Below, piece by piece: positions 14,557 through 23,514 of a stretch of 32,510 nucleotides of DNA (positions are counted from its first letter, which is position 1; each line of letters begins with the position of its first letter). This stretch comes from Candidatus Zixiibacteriota bacterium (GTDB lineage: Bacteria; Zixibacteria; MSB-5A5; UM-FILTER-46-8). The notes under the pieces were generated by a model that saw only the letters and a list, made by a program, of their open reading frames with translations, was not told the origin of the DNA and made no database searches. A program made the translations under genes and the position numbers. The DNA is taken from assembly GCA_014730175.1 (NCBI GenBank), contig WJIR01000280.1, forward strand, positions 1 to 32,510, given 5' to 3'.

Positions 14557-16191
14557 ATGAGTAAAGTAATCTTGATCACGGCGACGCTGGGTTTGGTATT
14601 TGCCGGTAGCGTATGGGCTTCGTCCCCGGGAGATACGGTGGGTACTACTTACTATGATATGCAGAACGAGATTTCAGCCGGTAGCCGCATTGTGGTGGAC
14701 TCCGAAGGCGGGTATCATATAGTGTGGATGAAAGCGAACGCAGCCTATGATAACCGAGCGGTCTACTACAATTTTATTGATGAATCCGGAAGTAAGCAGC
14801 TCGGGGACGGGACTTCCGTGAGTTCTACGTCAGGAGCCGGTTTTCCTTCGGTTGATGTCCTCAGCAGCGGGAAAGCGGTGGTTGCATATCATAATTCCAA
14901 CAATAATGATGTGAATTTTGCCAAAGATGGGGCTCGTGGAACCGGGCTATTCACTTTAGTCGATGTTCCGGACACGTATCCTGCCCATGAAACAGCATAC
15001 TGGCCTAAGATGGCGGTGGACGGCAATGGTAGAATTCATGTTCTGTCGACCGTCAATTTCGGAATGACCAACTGGTGGACTCCGTTTATTTATACATATT
15101 CGACCGATAACGGATCCAACTGGGAGGATGTGGCGCTTGTGGATACACTTTTGATGCAGTCTCCGCATCCGGTATGTTCCCGAACAGGCGGAAAAACAGC
15201 ATTTGTATACGGACGTCCCAGAGATATAGAAGCCGATCTCGATTGGTATGATGCTGATATGTACTATATTGAATCCGCCGATGGATCCACCTGGGATTTC
15301 AGCAGCAGAGTCAACGTAACCAATTATCAAAACGATGATACCTACAGGGTATGGACTGATTGGGATGGAATGTATGACAATGATGATAACCTCCATATTA
15401 TCTGGAGCGCAATTGTCTATGATTATGATACGGGCAATGCATCAACCGACTCTTGCGTATTATTCCACTGGTCCTCAGCGACAGGTATCGATACGGTGGC
15501 GACCGCTTTGGAGGTCGCATATCCATCGTACTGGGATTTAGCCATAGCCAAAGTTAATCTCGGCATAGACGCCAATGATAATCTATTTGCCCTATGGACC
15601 AGATACAGCGCTTCGGACACTTCCGATGATGGTTACTCCAATGGAGACCTTTACTTCGCCTATTCAACCGACAACGGAGACAGCTGGTCTTCTGCGACTA
15701 ATATCACCGACAGTCAGACCCCGGGGTGTGCGGCAGGCGATTGCGATTCGGATCATTGGGCAAGCATGGCTGAGGTTGTCGATGAATACCTTCATATAAT
15801 GTACATCCACGACACTGACGCCGGCGCGGCAGCCGGTTCCAACGAGGGTGACACAACAGCTTGCCAGGTACTGTATTATCCGCAACCGAATCCGATATGG
15901 GTCGGTATAGATGAGGATGAGCCGATTGTAGATTACGAACTCCGGTTGAGAAACTACCCCAATCCGTTTAATAACTCGACTATATTCGAATTCCCGATGA
16001 CACGGGAGGCGGAATTATCGATATACAATATTAGAGGAGAGTTGGTATTTGAGGCGGATGCTTCTAAGAAATCCAGCATTGCCTGGGATTCCGAAAATCA
16101 AGGAGGCAAATCCCTGGCAAGTGGGGTATATTTCGCAAGGTTCACCACCAAAGACTACGCTCTTAACAGGCGAATTGTGATGGTCAAGTAA
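14557..16191 (+). CDS. Secreted sialidase-like propeller protein with T9SS sorting domain
   Basis: A 544-residue exported protein. Residues 1-21 are a signal peptide (ending VWA). The body has repeated strands with Asp-box motifs STDNGSNWED (about 182-192) and STDNGDSWSSA (about 370-380), plus IVVDSEGGYHIVWM and MAVDGNGRIHVLS, typical of BNR/sialidase-like beta-propellers. The catalytic arginine triad of sialidases is not evident, so it is more likely a binding or structural propeller. A sorting domain follows from about residue 465 (LRNYPNPFNNSTIF) to the end (NRRIVMVK). A strong GGGAGGAG lies 4 bases before the ATG. A good terminator follows, so it is probably monocistronic. Confidence 0.85.
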   Translation: MSKVILITATLGLVFAGSVWASSPGDTVGTTYYDMQNEISAGSRIVVDSEGGYHIVWMKANAAYDNRAVYYNFIDESGSKQLGDGTSVSSTSGAGFPSVDVLSSGKAVVAYHNSNNNDVNFAKDGARGTGLFTLVDVPDTYPAHETAYWPKMAVDGNGRIHVLSTVNFGMTNWWTPFIYTYSTDNGSNWEDVALVDTLLMQSPHPVCSRTGGKTAFVYGRPRDIEADLDWYDADMYYIESADGSTWDFSSRVNVTNYQNDDTYRVWTDWDGMYDNDDNLHIIWSAIVYDYDTGNASTDSCVLFHWSSATGIDTVATALEVAYPSYWDLAIAKVNLGIDANDNLFALWTRYSASDTSDDGYSNGDLYFAYSTDNGDSWSSATNITDSQTPGCAAGDCDSDHWASMAEVVDEYLHIMYIHDTDAGAAAGSNEGDTTACQVLYYPQPNPIWVGIDEDEPIVDYELRLRNYPNPFNNSTIFEFPMTREAELSIYNIRGELVFEADASKKSSIAWDSENQGGKSLASGVYFARFTTKDYALNRRIVMVK

Positions 16192-16215
16192 AATACCTGT
16201 AATTATACTTACTTG

Positions 16216-16245
16216 AAACCCCGCGGGATTTCCGCGGGGTTTTTT
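16216..16245 (+). terminator. Rho-independent terminator
   Basis: The stem AAACCCCGCGG (16216-16226) pairs with CCGCGGGGTTT (16232-16242) around GATTT and runs into TTTTTT, 25 bases after the stop of the propeller-like gene. Confidence 0.95.
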
Positions 16246-16497
16246 AATGAATTATGCAAATTTGTCGATTTGAATTATGGAACATCAAAATATAGCAAAC
16301 TGTTTGTTTTACGAAGTAAGCATCCGACCAAATAGTTACAAAAATCACTTGACTTTTATATGTGAGAATTTCATTTTATAAAATTGGTTGATTAAGGTGA
16401 AAGCAGCTAAGATAATGAAAGTCAGGTACTGCCGTAATCATTTTAACATTTGAAAATAATAGAGAAATAATAATATTCCTTACGAAGGAGGTTTGCC
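16246..16497. other. Upstream region of the TonB-receptor operon
   Basis: An AT-rich 252-base stretch with no gene. TTGACT at 16349-16354 could be a -35 box, but the matching -10 at 17 bases is poor (CATTTT), so the promoter is not pinned down. AAGGAGGT at 16485-16492 is the ribosome site of the receptor gene. Confidence 0.5.
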
Positions 16498-19400
16498 ATG
16501 GGAATCCCGTTGGGGACAAAAAGTAAGGTTATATGCCTGTTTCTTTGTCTCTTACTAACCAGTGTTCTTGGGAACTCTGTTTATGGGGCAGTAACCGGTC
16601 AGATAACCGGAACCGTAACCGATAAGGAGACCGGCGAGCCCTTGCCCGGTGTTACCGTACTGATCAAGGGAACTCAGATCGGAGCGCCAACTGATTTTGA
16701 TGGAAACTATCGAATTCAGAACGTGCCGCCCGGTGAGTATGAGTTGGTAGCCACATTGGTAGGTTACGCGCCGCTGACTTATACCGAGGTGCAGGTTAGT
16801 ATCGACAAGACAACAACGATCGATTTCGAGTTAACCACCGAGGCTCTCGAGATGGAAGAGGTTAAGGTGGTTGCAAAGCGTAAACCGATTGAGCAGCGAG
16901 TTACATCCAATGAGGATGCTATTGGTGCTAAGGAGCTGGATGTTATTCCGGTGAAGGACACTAAGGGTATCCTGGCAACTCAGGTCGGTTTCGTTAAGAG
17001 AGGAACGCAATTACATGCCCGGGGTGGTCGCGCCGGCGAGGTGGTTTTCCGGGTGGACGGAGTTGATACCAACGACCCATTAGGTGTGAACTCCCCGCGT
17101 ACATCAGACACGCGTGTTCAAGACCAATCGGGAAGATCGCTTGAGAAAGCCGAATCACCATATTTAAGTATGGATGTCTCATCGAGTGATATCGCTGAGA
17201 TTTCCATTATCAAAGCCGGTTGGCCGGCTGAATATGGTAATCTCCAGTCGGGTTTGATCAACCTCGCTACTAAAGAGGGCGATGCCAGGTTCACCCGCGG
17301 AGAGATTGAGTACATTACCGATGATTTCGGATCCGAGACGCTCAACAGGTATTCGTTTAATTCCGATCGTCTGGATGCGAGTTTGTCCGGCCCTGTTCCT
17401 CTGGTTCAGGATGTCTTATTTCCCAAGTTGGGTTTGGAATTCCCCGGCGAGAGTTTTGCATATTATGCCTCAATATCGGTGGATAAGAGCGATACTTACA
17501 CCTCTTATTCCGAGTACGCTCCTCCGGGACTAAAACCTGATTGGGGAAGAGAGGAGAAGGTATGGGATGTTTTCCGATTGGATATTCCTAATCGGCAGTA
17601 CAATGCATATAAGACCAGTTTGAAATTTACATATAAGATTGATGCGGCGCGTAAGCTGAATCTTAGTTATAAAAGGGACTGGAGCGATTTTATAGACTGG
17701 GATTGGGATTGGAAATATACTCCGGAAACCGCGCCCCGTCAGGAAACCTGGTCGGAATTGTATCAGATCTATTTCACCGATAAACCGGGCTGGATAAAGA
17801 ATACATTTTATGAATTTCAGGTTTCGAAATACACCATCGCGGCAACGAGGAAACCAGGTGGTTTGACTCCCGGCGACTTTTTGTTTTTTGACGAATACGA
17901 GGAGTTTGAGCCGGCAGATGATACGAACAAGAACGGGCAGTGGGATCCTGCGGAGCCGTACATAGATACCAATGGGAACGGCGAGTACGATTTCGGCGAA
18001 CCTTTTTCCGATCTGGATGGCGACGGTATCTGGGATGATGCGGAAAACTTCACCGACACGAATGACAACGGCGTTTTCGATCCGGATAGAGCATCGATTG
18101 TCGAGCCCGACGATCCGGAACCCTTTATCGATGGCGACATAATTATTGGAGAACCATATATAGACATAAACCGCAACCATATTTATGATGAAGGCGTGGA
18201 TATATTTACCGCAGCCGATGATTTGAACGGCAACGGTAAGTATGATGGGCCTAACGATCCCTGGACTCCGGGTGTACCGTACCAGGATCTCAACAGGAAC
18301 GGTGAGTATGATCCTCCCGACCAGATTTATAACCCGGGAGAGCCGTATACGGACATGAATAACAACGGTAGATGGGACGGAACCGATTTGTTCTTCGATT
18401 ACGGTTTCGACCGTCGTGCTACCTACAGTCATCGTCGTTCCGACATCTATACCATTAAGTTGGACGTTACCACTGCGCCAAATCAGCATCACGATATGAA
18501 AACCGGGTTCGAGTATAAGTTCGTCAAGATGCGTATGGCGGACCTTCGCTATCCATGGGCTCCTTACGTTGGACCTCCCGATGAGGGCGAACCATGGAGC
18601 GAACGAGGCATTTTCCGTGATTTTTACTGGAGAACCCCCAAGCAGGGAGCGCTCTATATTCAGGATAACATGAGTTACGGCGAAATGTTTTTTAACATCG
18701 GATTCAGATGGGATTATTTCCTGCAAGCTGACGAGGTGCATGCCATAGAATCTGAGGAGGGCGTCTATTACGGTGAAGAAGAAGTCCAGGAAAACCGGAA
18801 TAAATTCTCACCGAGACTGGGCGTATCATATCCGATATCCGATAAGGCGAAGGTTTACTTCAACTACGGCCATGCTTATCAGTTACCGGAGTACTATAGG
18901 TTCTATGCCAGAGCGACACAGAATATCGGTTCGGGCGCATTGCCGATCGTGGGTAATACCAATTTGGATTATTCCAAGACTGTGCAGTATGAGTTAGGAA
19001 TCGAATATCTAATAACGAACGCTTATAAGCTTAAAGTATCCGGTTTCTACAAAGACCAGTATGGTTTGATAAACGTGATCGAGGGTATAGGAAGACTGGC
19101 GGCTGACCGTTATGGTAACCTCGATTATGCCCGCGCCAGAGGATTCGAGCTGGAGCTATCCAAGGATATCGGAGACTATCTTACCTGGGGCGGTAAATAT
19201 GAGTATTCTTGGGCTTTCGGAAAGGCATCCAGCGGAACCGCCGATTATTACTTGAGAGCCGACAACCAGCAGATTCCTCTTAAGGAATCGCGACTTGACT
19301 GGGATATCCGACATCAGGCGACTATAGACGCAACCCTGCGTGTCCGAGAAGACGATCACCCGGTGGTGGCGGGAATTAAGTTGCCCGATGCCTGGGGCGC

Positions 19401-19761
19401 CAGCGTGATATGGCAGGTGAATTCCGGATTACCGTTCAGCCCATCGGCTGCTTATCCCGGGATTGTCTTGATCGGTAATCAGGATCCGCCGGCTAATTCG
19501 GAAACGATGCCGGCATATTCCAATGTCGACCTCAGGTTGTATAAAGACTTCAGGGTCAGCAAGCTTGATTTGACATACAGCATCTGGATTACGAATCTAT
19601 TCAATAAGAAAAACGTTTCTAACGTCCATTCCGATACCGGTCGACCGGACACATCGAGACTGGCGGATCGTGTTATCGTAACAGGAACAGATCATGACGC
19701 CAATCCGGCAAACTGGTATCCGGGCAGGAATGTTAAAATGGGTTTGATAGTAAGGTTTTAA
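16498..19761 (+). CDS. TonB-dependent receptor with CarboxypepD_reg domain and acidic calcium-site-like insert
   Basis: A 1087-residue outer-membrane receptor. After a signal peptide (1-31) comes a CarboxypepD_reg domain (about 33-118: GQITGTVTDKETGEPLPGVT ... TIDFELT), a plug (about 120-260, with RGGRAGEVVFRVDGVDTNDP and GWPAEYGNLQSGLINLATK) and a barrel ending MGLIVRF with the expected terminal Phe. Residues about 475-635 are an inserted string of DxNxNGxYDxGEP-like units (DTNGNGEYDFGEP, DLDGDGIWDD, DTNDNGVFDP, DLNGNGKYDG, DLNRNGEYDP, DMNNNGRWDG), which look like dockerin/EF-hand calcium loops and probably form an extracellular loop. The ribosome site AAGGAGGT, 5 bases before the ATG, is near-ideal. 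It is first of a four-gene operon; the substrate is unknown. Confidence 0.93.
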   Translation: MGIPLGTKSKVICLFLCLLLTSVLGNSVYGAVTGQITGTVTDKETGEPLPGVTVLIKGTQIGAPTDFDGNYRIQNVPPGEYELVATLVGYAPLTYTEVQVSIDKTTTIDFELTTEALEMEEVKVVAKRKPIEQRVTSNEDAIGAKELDVIPVKDTKGILATQVGFVKRGTQLHARGGRAGEVVFRVDGVDTNDPLGVNSPRTSDTRVQDQSGRSLEKAESPYLSMDVSSSDIAEISIIKAGWPAEYGNLQSGLINLATKEGDARFTRGEIEYITDDFGSETLNRYSFNSDRLDASLSGPVPLVQDVLFPKLGLEFPGESFAYYASISVDKSDTYTSYSEYAPPGLKPDWGREEKVWDVFRLDIPNRQYNAYKTSLKFTYKIDAARKLNLSYKRDWSDFIDWDWDWKYTPETAPRQETWSELYQIYFTDKPGWIKNTFYEFQVSKYTIAATRKPGGLTPGDFLFFDEYEEFEPADDTNKNGQWDPAEPYIDTNGNGEYDFGEPFSDLDGDGIWDDAENFTDTNDNGVFDPDRASIVEPDDPEPFIDGDIIIGEPYIDINRNHIYDEGVDIFTAADDLNGNGKYDGPNDPWTPGVPYQDLNRNGEYDPPDQIYNPGEPYTDMNNNGRWDGTDLFFDYGFDRRATYSHRRSDIYTIKLDVTTAPNQHHDMKTGFEYKFVKMRMADLRYPWAPYVGPPDEGEPWSERGIFRDFYWRTPKQGALYIQDNMSYGEMFFNIGFRWDYFLQADEVHAIESEEGVYYGEEEVQENRNKFSPRLGVSYPISDKAKVYFNYGHAYQLPEYYRFYARATQNIGSGALPIVGNTNLDYSKTVQYELGIEYLITNAYKLKVSGFYKDQYGLINVIEGIGRLAADRYGNLDYARARGFELELSKDIGDYLTWGGKYEYSWAFGKASSGTADYYLRADNQQIPLKESRLDWDIRHQATIDATLRVREDDHPVVAGIKLPDAWGASVIWQVNSGLPFSPSAAYPGIVLIGNQDPPANSETMPAYSNVDLRLYKDFRVSKLDLTYSIWITNLFNKKNVSNVHSDTGRPDTSRLADRVIVTGTDHDANPANWYPGRNVKMGLIVRF

Positions 19762-19771
19762 AGATAGGTGA

Positions 19772-19802
19772 AATGATGGGCTCCTTGCCGGAGCTCATCA
19801 TT
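19772..19802 (+). promoter_or_regulatory. Intercistronic hairpin between receptor and next gene
   Basis: AATGATGGGCTCC (19772-19784) pairs fully with GGAGCTCATCATT (19790-19802), with one G-U pair, around TTGCC. No T-run follows, so it is unlikely to be a strong terminator. It may protect the receptor mRNA 3' end or lower expression of the downstream genes. Confidence 0.75.
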
Positions 19803-19832
19803 CGAGTTCCGATGAAGTTAGGGAGATAATAT

Positions 19833-22490
19833 ATGAGTTTCGTAAGAAGAAAATATCTAAAGCCAGCTTACCTTGCGCTGCCGCTTCTTCTTATGGCGAT
19901 TGTGCTTACTGCCGGGGACGGCTATGGTAGGACTATGCCTAAAGACAGAGGTTTTAAACTGCAGAAACCGGCTTTGGATGTACCGAACACTACAAATGTA
20001 ACCCACAGGATTTCCAATATCTGGTTCACTGTAACCAACTGGGGTTATTTGGGCAGCGCTCAGGATCCCAATATCCTTGACTGCGAAACGGGAGAACCGG
20101 CGCCTTCGTGTCAGTTCCCGGCCGGTTCGCATCTGGAGTATCTCTTCCAGGGAGCCATCTGGATCGGCGCTATCGTTGACGGAGATACGCTGGTCTCGTG
20201 TGGAACGGATGGCTGGTGGGATACGCACGAATTCTTCCCGGATAAATTCGGTGGGGGCGAAGCGGATTGCTCTACGGATTCAACCGGAGCAATCTGGTTG
20301 GGTTCAACCAGACCGGCTACCGCTTATCCTCGCAAGTTGCCCGAGGGGAGTGAAGACTGTTACCCTTGCACGATTTCCGTTGAGAATTCTATTTCCGAAG
20401 AGGATTTCATAGCTTATTACGCCGATACCAATGTTACATTTGCTGAAGTTGACCCAATAGACCAGAGGCCGCTAAGACCGATCGGTTTGGAAATCGAGCA
20501 AAAAAGCTACTCCTGGTCGTACGAATACGCCGAGGATTTCATCATATTCGATTTCAAAATAACAAACATCTCTGATTCACCCATTGAAGATATGTGGATT
20601 GCATTCCATATCGACGCAGATGTTCATCATGAAAGCAACGGATTTTCCGGAGCTCAGGATGATATGACAGGTTTTCTTGAAGTGGCAAAACCGATCGAGA
20701 ACATCGATCCCCTGGATATTAATACCGCCTATATTATGGATAACGACGGCGATCCGTCTGAGGACTGGGCATGGGATTATGAATCGGTTAGAGGTGTCAC
20801 CGGAGTTAGAGTAGTAAGAACACCGGGAGATGTGGAGATTGGCTTTAACTGGTGGATTTCCAACATCAATTCACAGTTTGACTGGGGACCGCAAAGACTT
20901 GAGAATTACTCCGGAACCTACCCGGGTGGCGGAAGAGGAACTCCGGGAGGTGATCCTGCGCGGTATAGAGCTATATCAAACAACGAATTTGACTATGACC
21001 AGGCATTCGCTGCCATAAACTACTCGGCTGACGGTTGGATTAATCCGCTTGGATCGGCTATTGCGAAGGATCTGGCTAACGGGTATGATACGCGTTATAC
21101 TTATTCCTTCGGTCCGTTCGACCAGATACTTCCCGGGGATTCACTGCTATTAACGGCAGCTTATGTTGCCGGTGAAGATTTGCATGCCAATCCCAGGGAC
21201 TTCAATAATCTATTCTTGGGCAATGAGGAAAATGAAGAGGATATCCAAACCTTCATAAATTCATTGGATTTCAGCGATTTCGCGCTTAATGCCACCTGGG
21301 CGGAATGGGTGTATGACAATCCCGGCGTGGATACTGATGAGGACGGTTATGCCGGTGAATTTATTTTGGTCAGCGGGGATACAATTTGGATAGAGGGCGA
21401 TGGCGTTCCCGATTTCGCCGGTCCTCCGCCGCCTCCTTCGCCGGAACTAACATTCGACACATATTTGAACAGAGTCGATCTACGCTGGGATGGCGAGATT
21501 TCCGAGTACACACCAGATGCGTTCGGCAACGGCCTGGATTTCGAAGGCTACAAAGTGTACCGGTCAAGAACCTCCGTTTTAAACGATTTTGTTCTTCTCG
21601 GTTCTTTTGATCGAATAGATTACGACCGGTATATCTGGGATGATCTGGACGGTAAAATGGAGCTGAGTAAAGACAAGCCATGGTCACTGGAGGAGCTATT
21701 GGAATACGCGAATGCGGATAGCCCGTTACCGGGCGACACTTTCGAATTCGATAATGGAATGAAAATTCACCGTAACTTTGCGGTCGCTCATCAGCCGCCG
21801 TATACTCCCACCAGAGTTCCGACCATCAACGGTAATCCGGTCTTCCGTCCCCATGCTGAGAACACCGGATGTTACGAAGATAGTACATACGGTCAGGACA
21901 CCGATGGGGATGGCGTTACTGATGACGAACTGACTATTCGTTCAGAAATACTCGACAGCACGATCGTTGTTACCGATAGTAGCGGCACCAAGAATATCCA
22001 TTATTATACCTATGCACTTGATGGAGTGCTGCCAAGCGTAGCGTACTTTTACTCGGTGACAGCCTTCGATGTTGGCGACCCGCGTACACAACTCGCTCCG
22101 CTGGAGGGTTCGAAAGCGGTCAATATGAGAGCCGCTTATGCGATCGATGATTTCGATAAAGTAACCGAGGATGTTTATGTTTATCCAAATCCTTATGTTC
22201 TGGACGGATCATACCGCGAAGAAGGATGGGAGGACTTAAACGAGGATCCCGCTTATTCTCAGAGGATATACTTTGCGAACCTGCCCGGCAAGTGCACTAT
22301 CAGGATATTTACGCTCGATGGAGATTTGGTTGATCAGATACCTTTCGATCCGCAACCGGGAGTTGACCAACCGATCACGAGCTGGGATCTGATTTCCAGG
22401 AATACTCAGTCGATAGTTTCAGGTATATATTTGTTCAGTGTCGATTCGGAGGAGGGGCGTCAGATCGGGAAGTTCGTGATAATCAAATAA
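19833..22490 (+). CDS. Large secreted protein with T9SS-type C-terminal domain
   Basis: An 885-residue exported protein. The N-terminus has basic residues then a hydrophobic stretch (PAYLALPLLLMAIVLTAG), a signal peptide ending near residue 32. The body is rich in aromatic and acidic residues, with no enzyme motif I recognise. A fibronectin-like stretch (about 545-600: PPPPSPELTFDTYLNRVDLRW...GYKVYRS) and a DTDGDGVTDDE calcium-like loop (about 690) are present. The C-terminus contains VYVYPNPYVLDGS (about 783) and ends SGIYLFSVDSEEGRQIG plus KFVIIK, a sorting domain of the FlgD-Ig-like type with YPNPY in place of NYPNPFN. GGGAGA before the ATG supports the start. It is second in the receptor operon, suggesting it is a surface partner of the receptor. 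Confidence 0.82.
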   Translation: MSFVRRKYLKPAYLALPLLLMAIVLTAGDGYGRTMPKDRGFKLQKPALDVPNTTNVTHRISNIWFTVTNWGYLGSAQDPNILDCETGEPAPSCQFPAGSHLEYLFQGAIWIGAIVDGDTLVSCGTDGWWDTHEFFPDKFGGGEADCSTDSTGAIWLGSTRPATAYPRKLPEGSEDCYPCTISVENSISEEDFIAYYADTNVTFAEVDPIDQRPLRPIGLEIEQKSYSWSYEYAEDFIIFDFKITNISDSPIEDMWIAFHIDADVHHESNGFSGAQDDMTGFLEVAKPIENIDPLDINTAYIMDNDGDPSEDWAWDYESVRGVTGVRVVRTPGDVEIGFNWWISNINSQFDWGPQRLENYSGTYPGGGRGTPGGDPARYRAISNNEFDYDQAFAAINYSADGWINPLGSAIAKDLANGYDTRYTYSFGPFDQILPGDSLLLTAAYVAGEDLHANPRDFNNLFLGNEENEEDIQTFINSLDFSDFALNATWAEWVYDNPGVDTDEDGYAGEFILVSGDTIWIEGDGVPDFAGPPPPPSPELTFDTYLNRVDLRWDGEISEYTPDAFGNGLDFEGYKVYRSRTSVLNDFVLLGSFDRIDYDRYIWDDLDGKMELSKDKPWSLEELLEYANADSPLPGDTFEFDNGMKIHRNFAVAHQPPYTPTRVPTINGNPVFRPHAENTGCYEDSTYGQDTDGDGVTDDELTIRSEILDSTIVVTDSSGTKNIHYYTYALDGVLPSVAYFYSVTAFDVGDPRTQLAPLEGSKAVNMRAAYAIDDFDKVTEDVYVYPNPYVLDGSYREEGWEDLNEDPAYSQRIYFANLPGKCTIRIFTLDGDLVDQIPFDPQPGVDQPITSWDLISRNTQSIVSGIYLFSVDSEEGRQIGKFVIIK

Positions 22491-22538
22491 AAACTCTGGA
22501 GATATAGGTTGCAAAATTTAGATAAAAAGGAGAACGCT

Positions 22539-23489
22539 ATGAGATTAATAACGGTAGTTGCCCTTGCCGTACTTCTCTTACCTACGCTTGCTTTCGGACA
22601 GGCAAAGGTTGGTACAGCCGGCGCACAGTTTTTGGAGGTAGGTGTGTCAGCGCGTGCTATGGGTTTGGGCGAAGCCGTCATTGCAAGTATAGATGACGCC
22701 TCCGCTCTCTATTATAATCCGGCGGCGATAGCTGAGTTCGATCGATACAAAGCTATGTTTACTCATATACAATATCCAGCCGAGATTAACTATGAATTCG
22801 CCGGATTGACCATGCCGGTTGACTATCTTATGGGAAACATCGGATTGTCATTCTACATGCTTTCTACCGATGACATGCCTGTTACTACCTATAAGCATCC
22901 CACCGGAAACGGTCAAACGTTTCAAGCAAAGGATTACGCTTTCGGTTTAACTTATGCCTCGGCGCTCACTCAGCATTTCAGCATAGGTTTCACCGTAAAA
23001 TATTTAGCAGAATTATATCATACATACAAAGCGGACGGATGGGGCGCTGATGTTGGAACTTATTACAACACGGGTTTCCGCAATCTTAAAATATGCATGA
23101 TATTGAAGAATTTCGGACCTGATTTGAAATTCATCGAGGAAGAGTATCCTCTTCCTATCGACTTCAAATTCGGCACGGCGATTGATTTAATTCAGGGTCC
23201 TGCTCACCGGATTATCTTCTCTGCGGAATTGAGCCATCCGAATGATAATCTGGAAAAATACGCTGCCGGTTTAGAGTACTGGTTTAATGATTTGGTAGCC
23301 TTGCGTATCGGAAAGAAGTATAATCAGGACTATTACGATGATCTATCGGCATTTTCCTCGGAAGGAATGACTTTCGGAGGCGGATTGAAATCCGATATAT
23401 CTAACTTCACTGTGCTCGTAGACTATGGTTATCAGGATTTTGGCTATCTTGATGAAACCCATAGATTCTCACTTGGTTTGGAATTTTAA
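22539..23489 (+). CDS. PorV/PorQ-family outer-membrane protein
   Basis: A 316-residue outer-membrane barrel with signal peptide MRLITVVALAVLLLPTLAFG. The mature start is typical of the PorV/PorQ (UPF0164-like) family: GTAGAQFLEVGVSARAMGLG, then EAVIASIDDASALYYNPAAIA. In T9SS, PorV is an outer-membrane shuttle for sorting-domain substrates, while PorQ and related proteins have less clear roles. The protein ends in alternating strands with FSLGLEF and a C-terminal Phe. The open frame reaches a TTG at 22509, but AAGGAG 6 bases before the ATG at 22539 and the signal peptide fix the start there. It lies 48 bases after the secreted protein, in the same operon. It may serve the proteins of this operon specifically rather than be the cell's general PorV. 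Confidence 0.88.
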   Translation: MRLITVVALAVLLLPTLAFGQAKVGTAGAQFLEVGVSARAMGLGEAVIASIDDASALYYNPAAIAEFDRYKAMFTHIQYPAEINYEFAGLTMPVDYLMGNIGLSFYMLSTDDMPVTTYKHPTGNGQTFQAKDYAFGLTYASALTQHFSIGFTVKYLAELYHTYKADGWGADVGTYYNTGFRNLKICMILKNFGPDLKFIEEEYPLPIDFKFGTAIDLIQGPAHRIIFSAELSHPNDNLEKYAAGLEYWFNDLVALRIGKKYNQDYYDDLSAFSSEGMTFGGGLKSDISNFTVLVDYGYQDFGYLDETHRFSLGLEF

Positions 23490-23514
23490 CGATTTACCGG
23501 AGGTAAAATAGAGG

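Noticed and set aside
17530-18741. A 403-codon open frame antisense to the TonB-dependent receptor
   Set aside because: It lies wholly opposite a clear receptor frame with a near-ideal ribosome site. Its length comes from the codon bias of the repetitive acidic insert; it has no signal peptide and no ribosome site.
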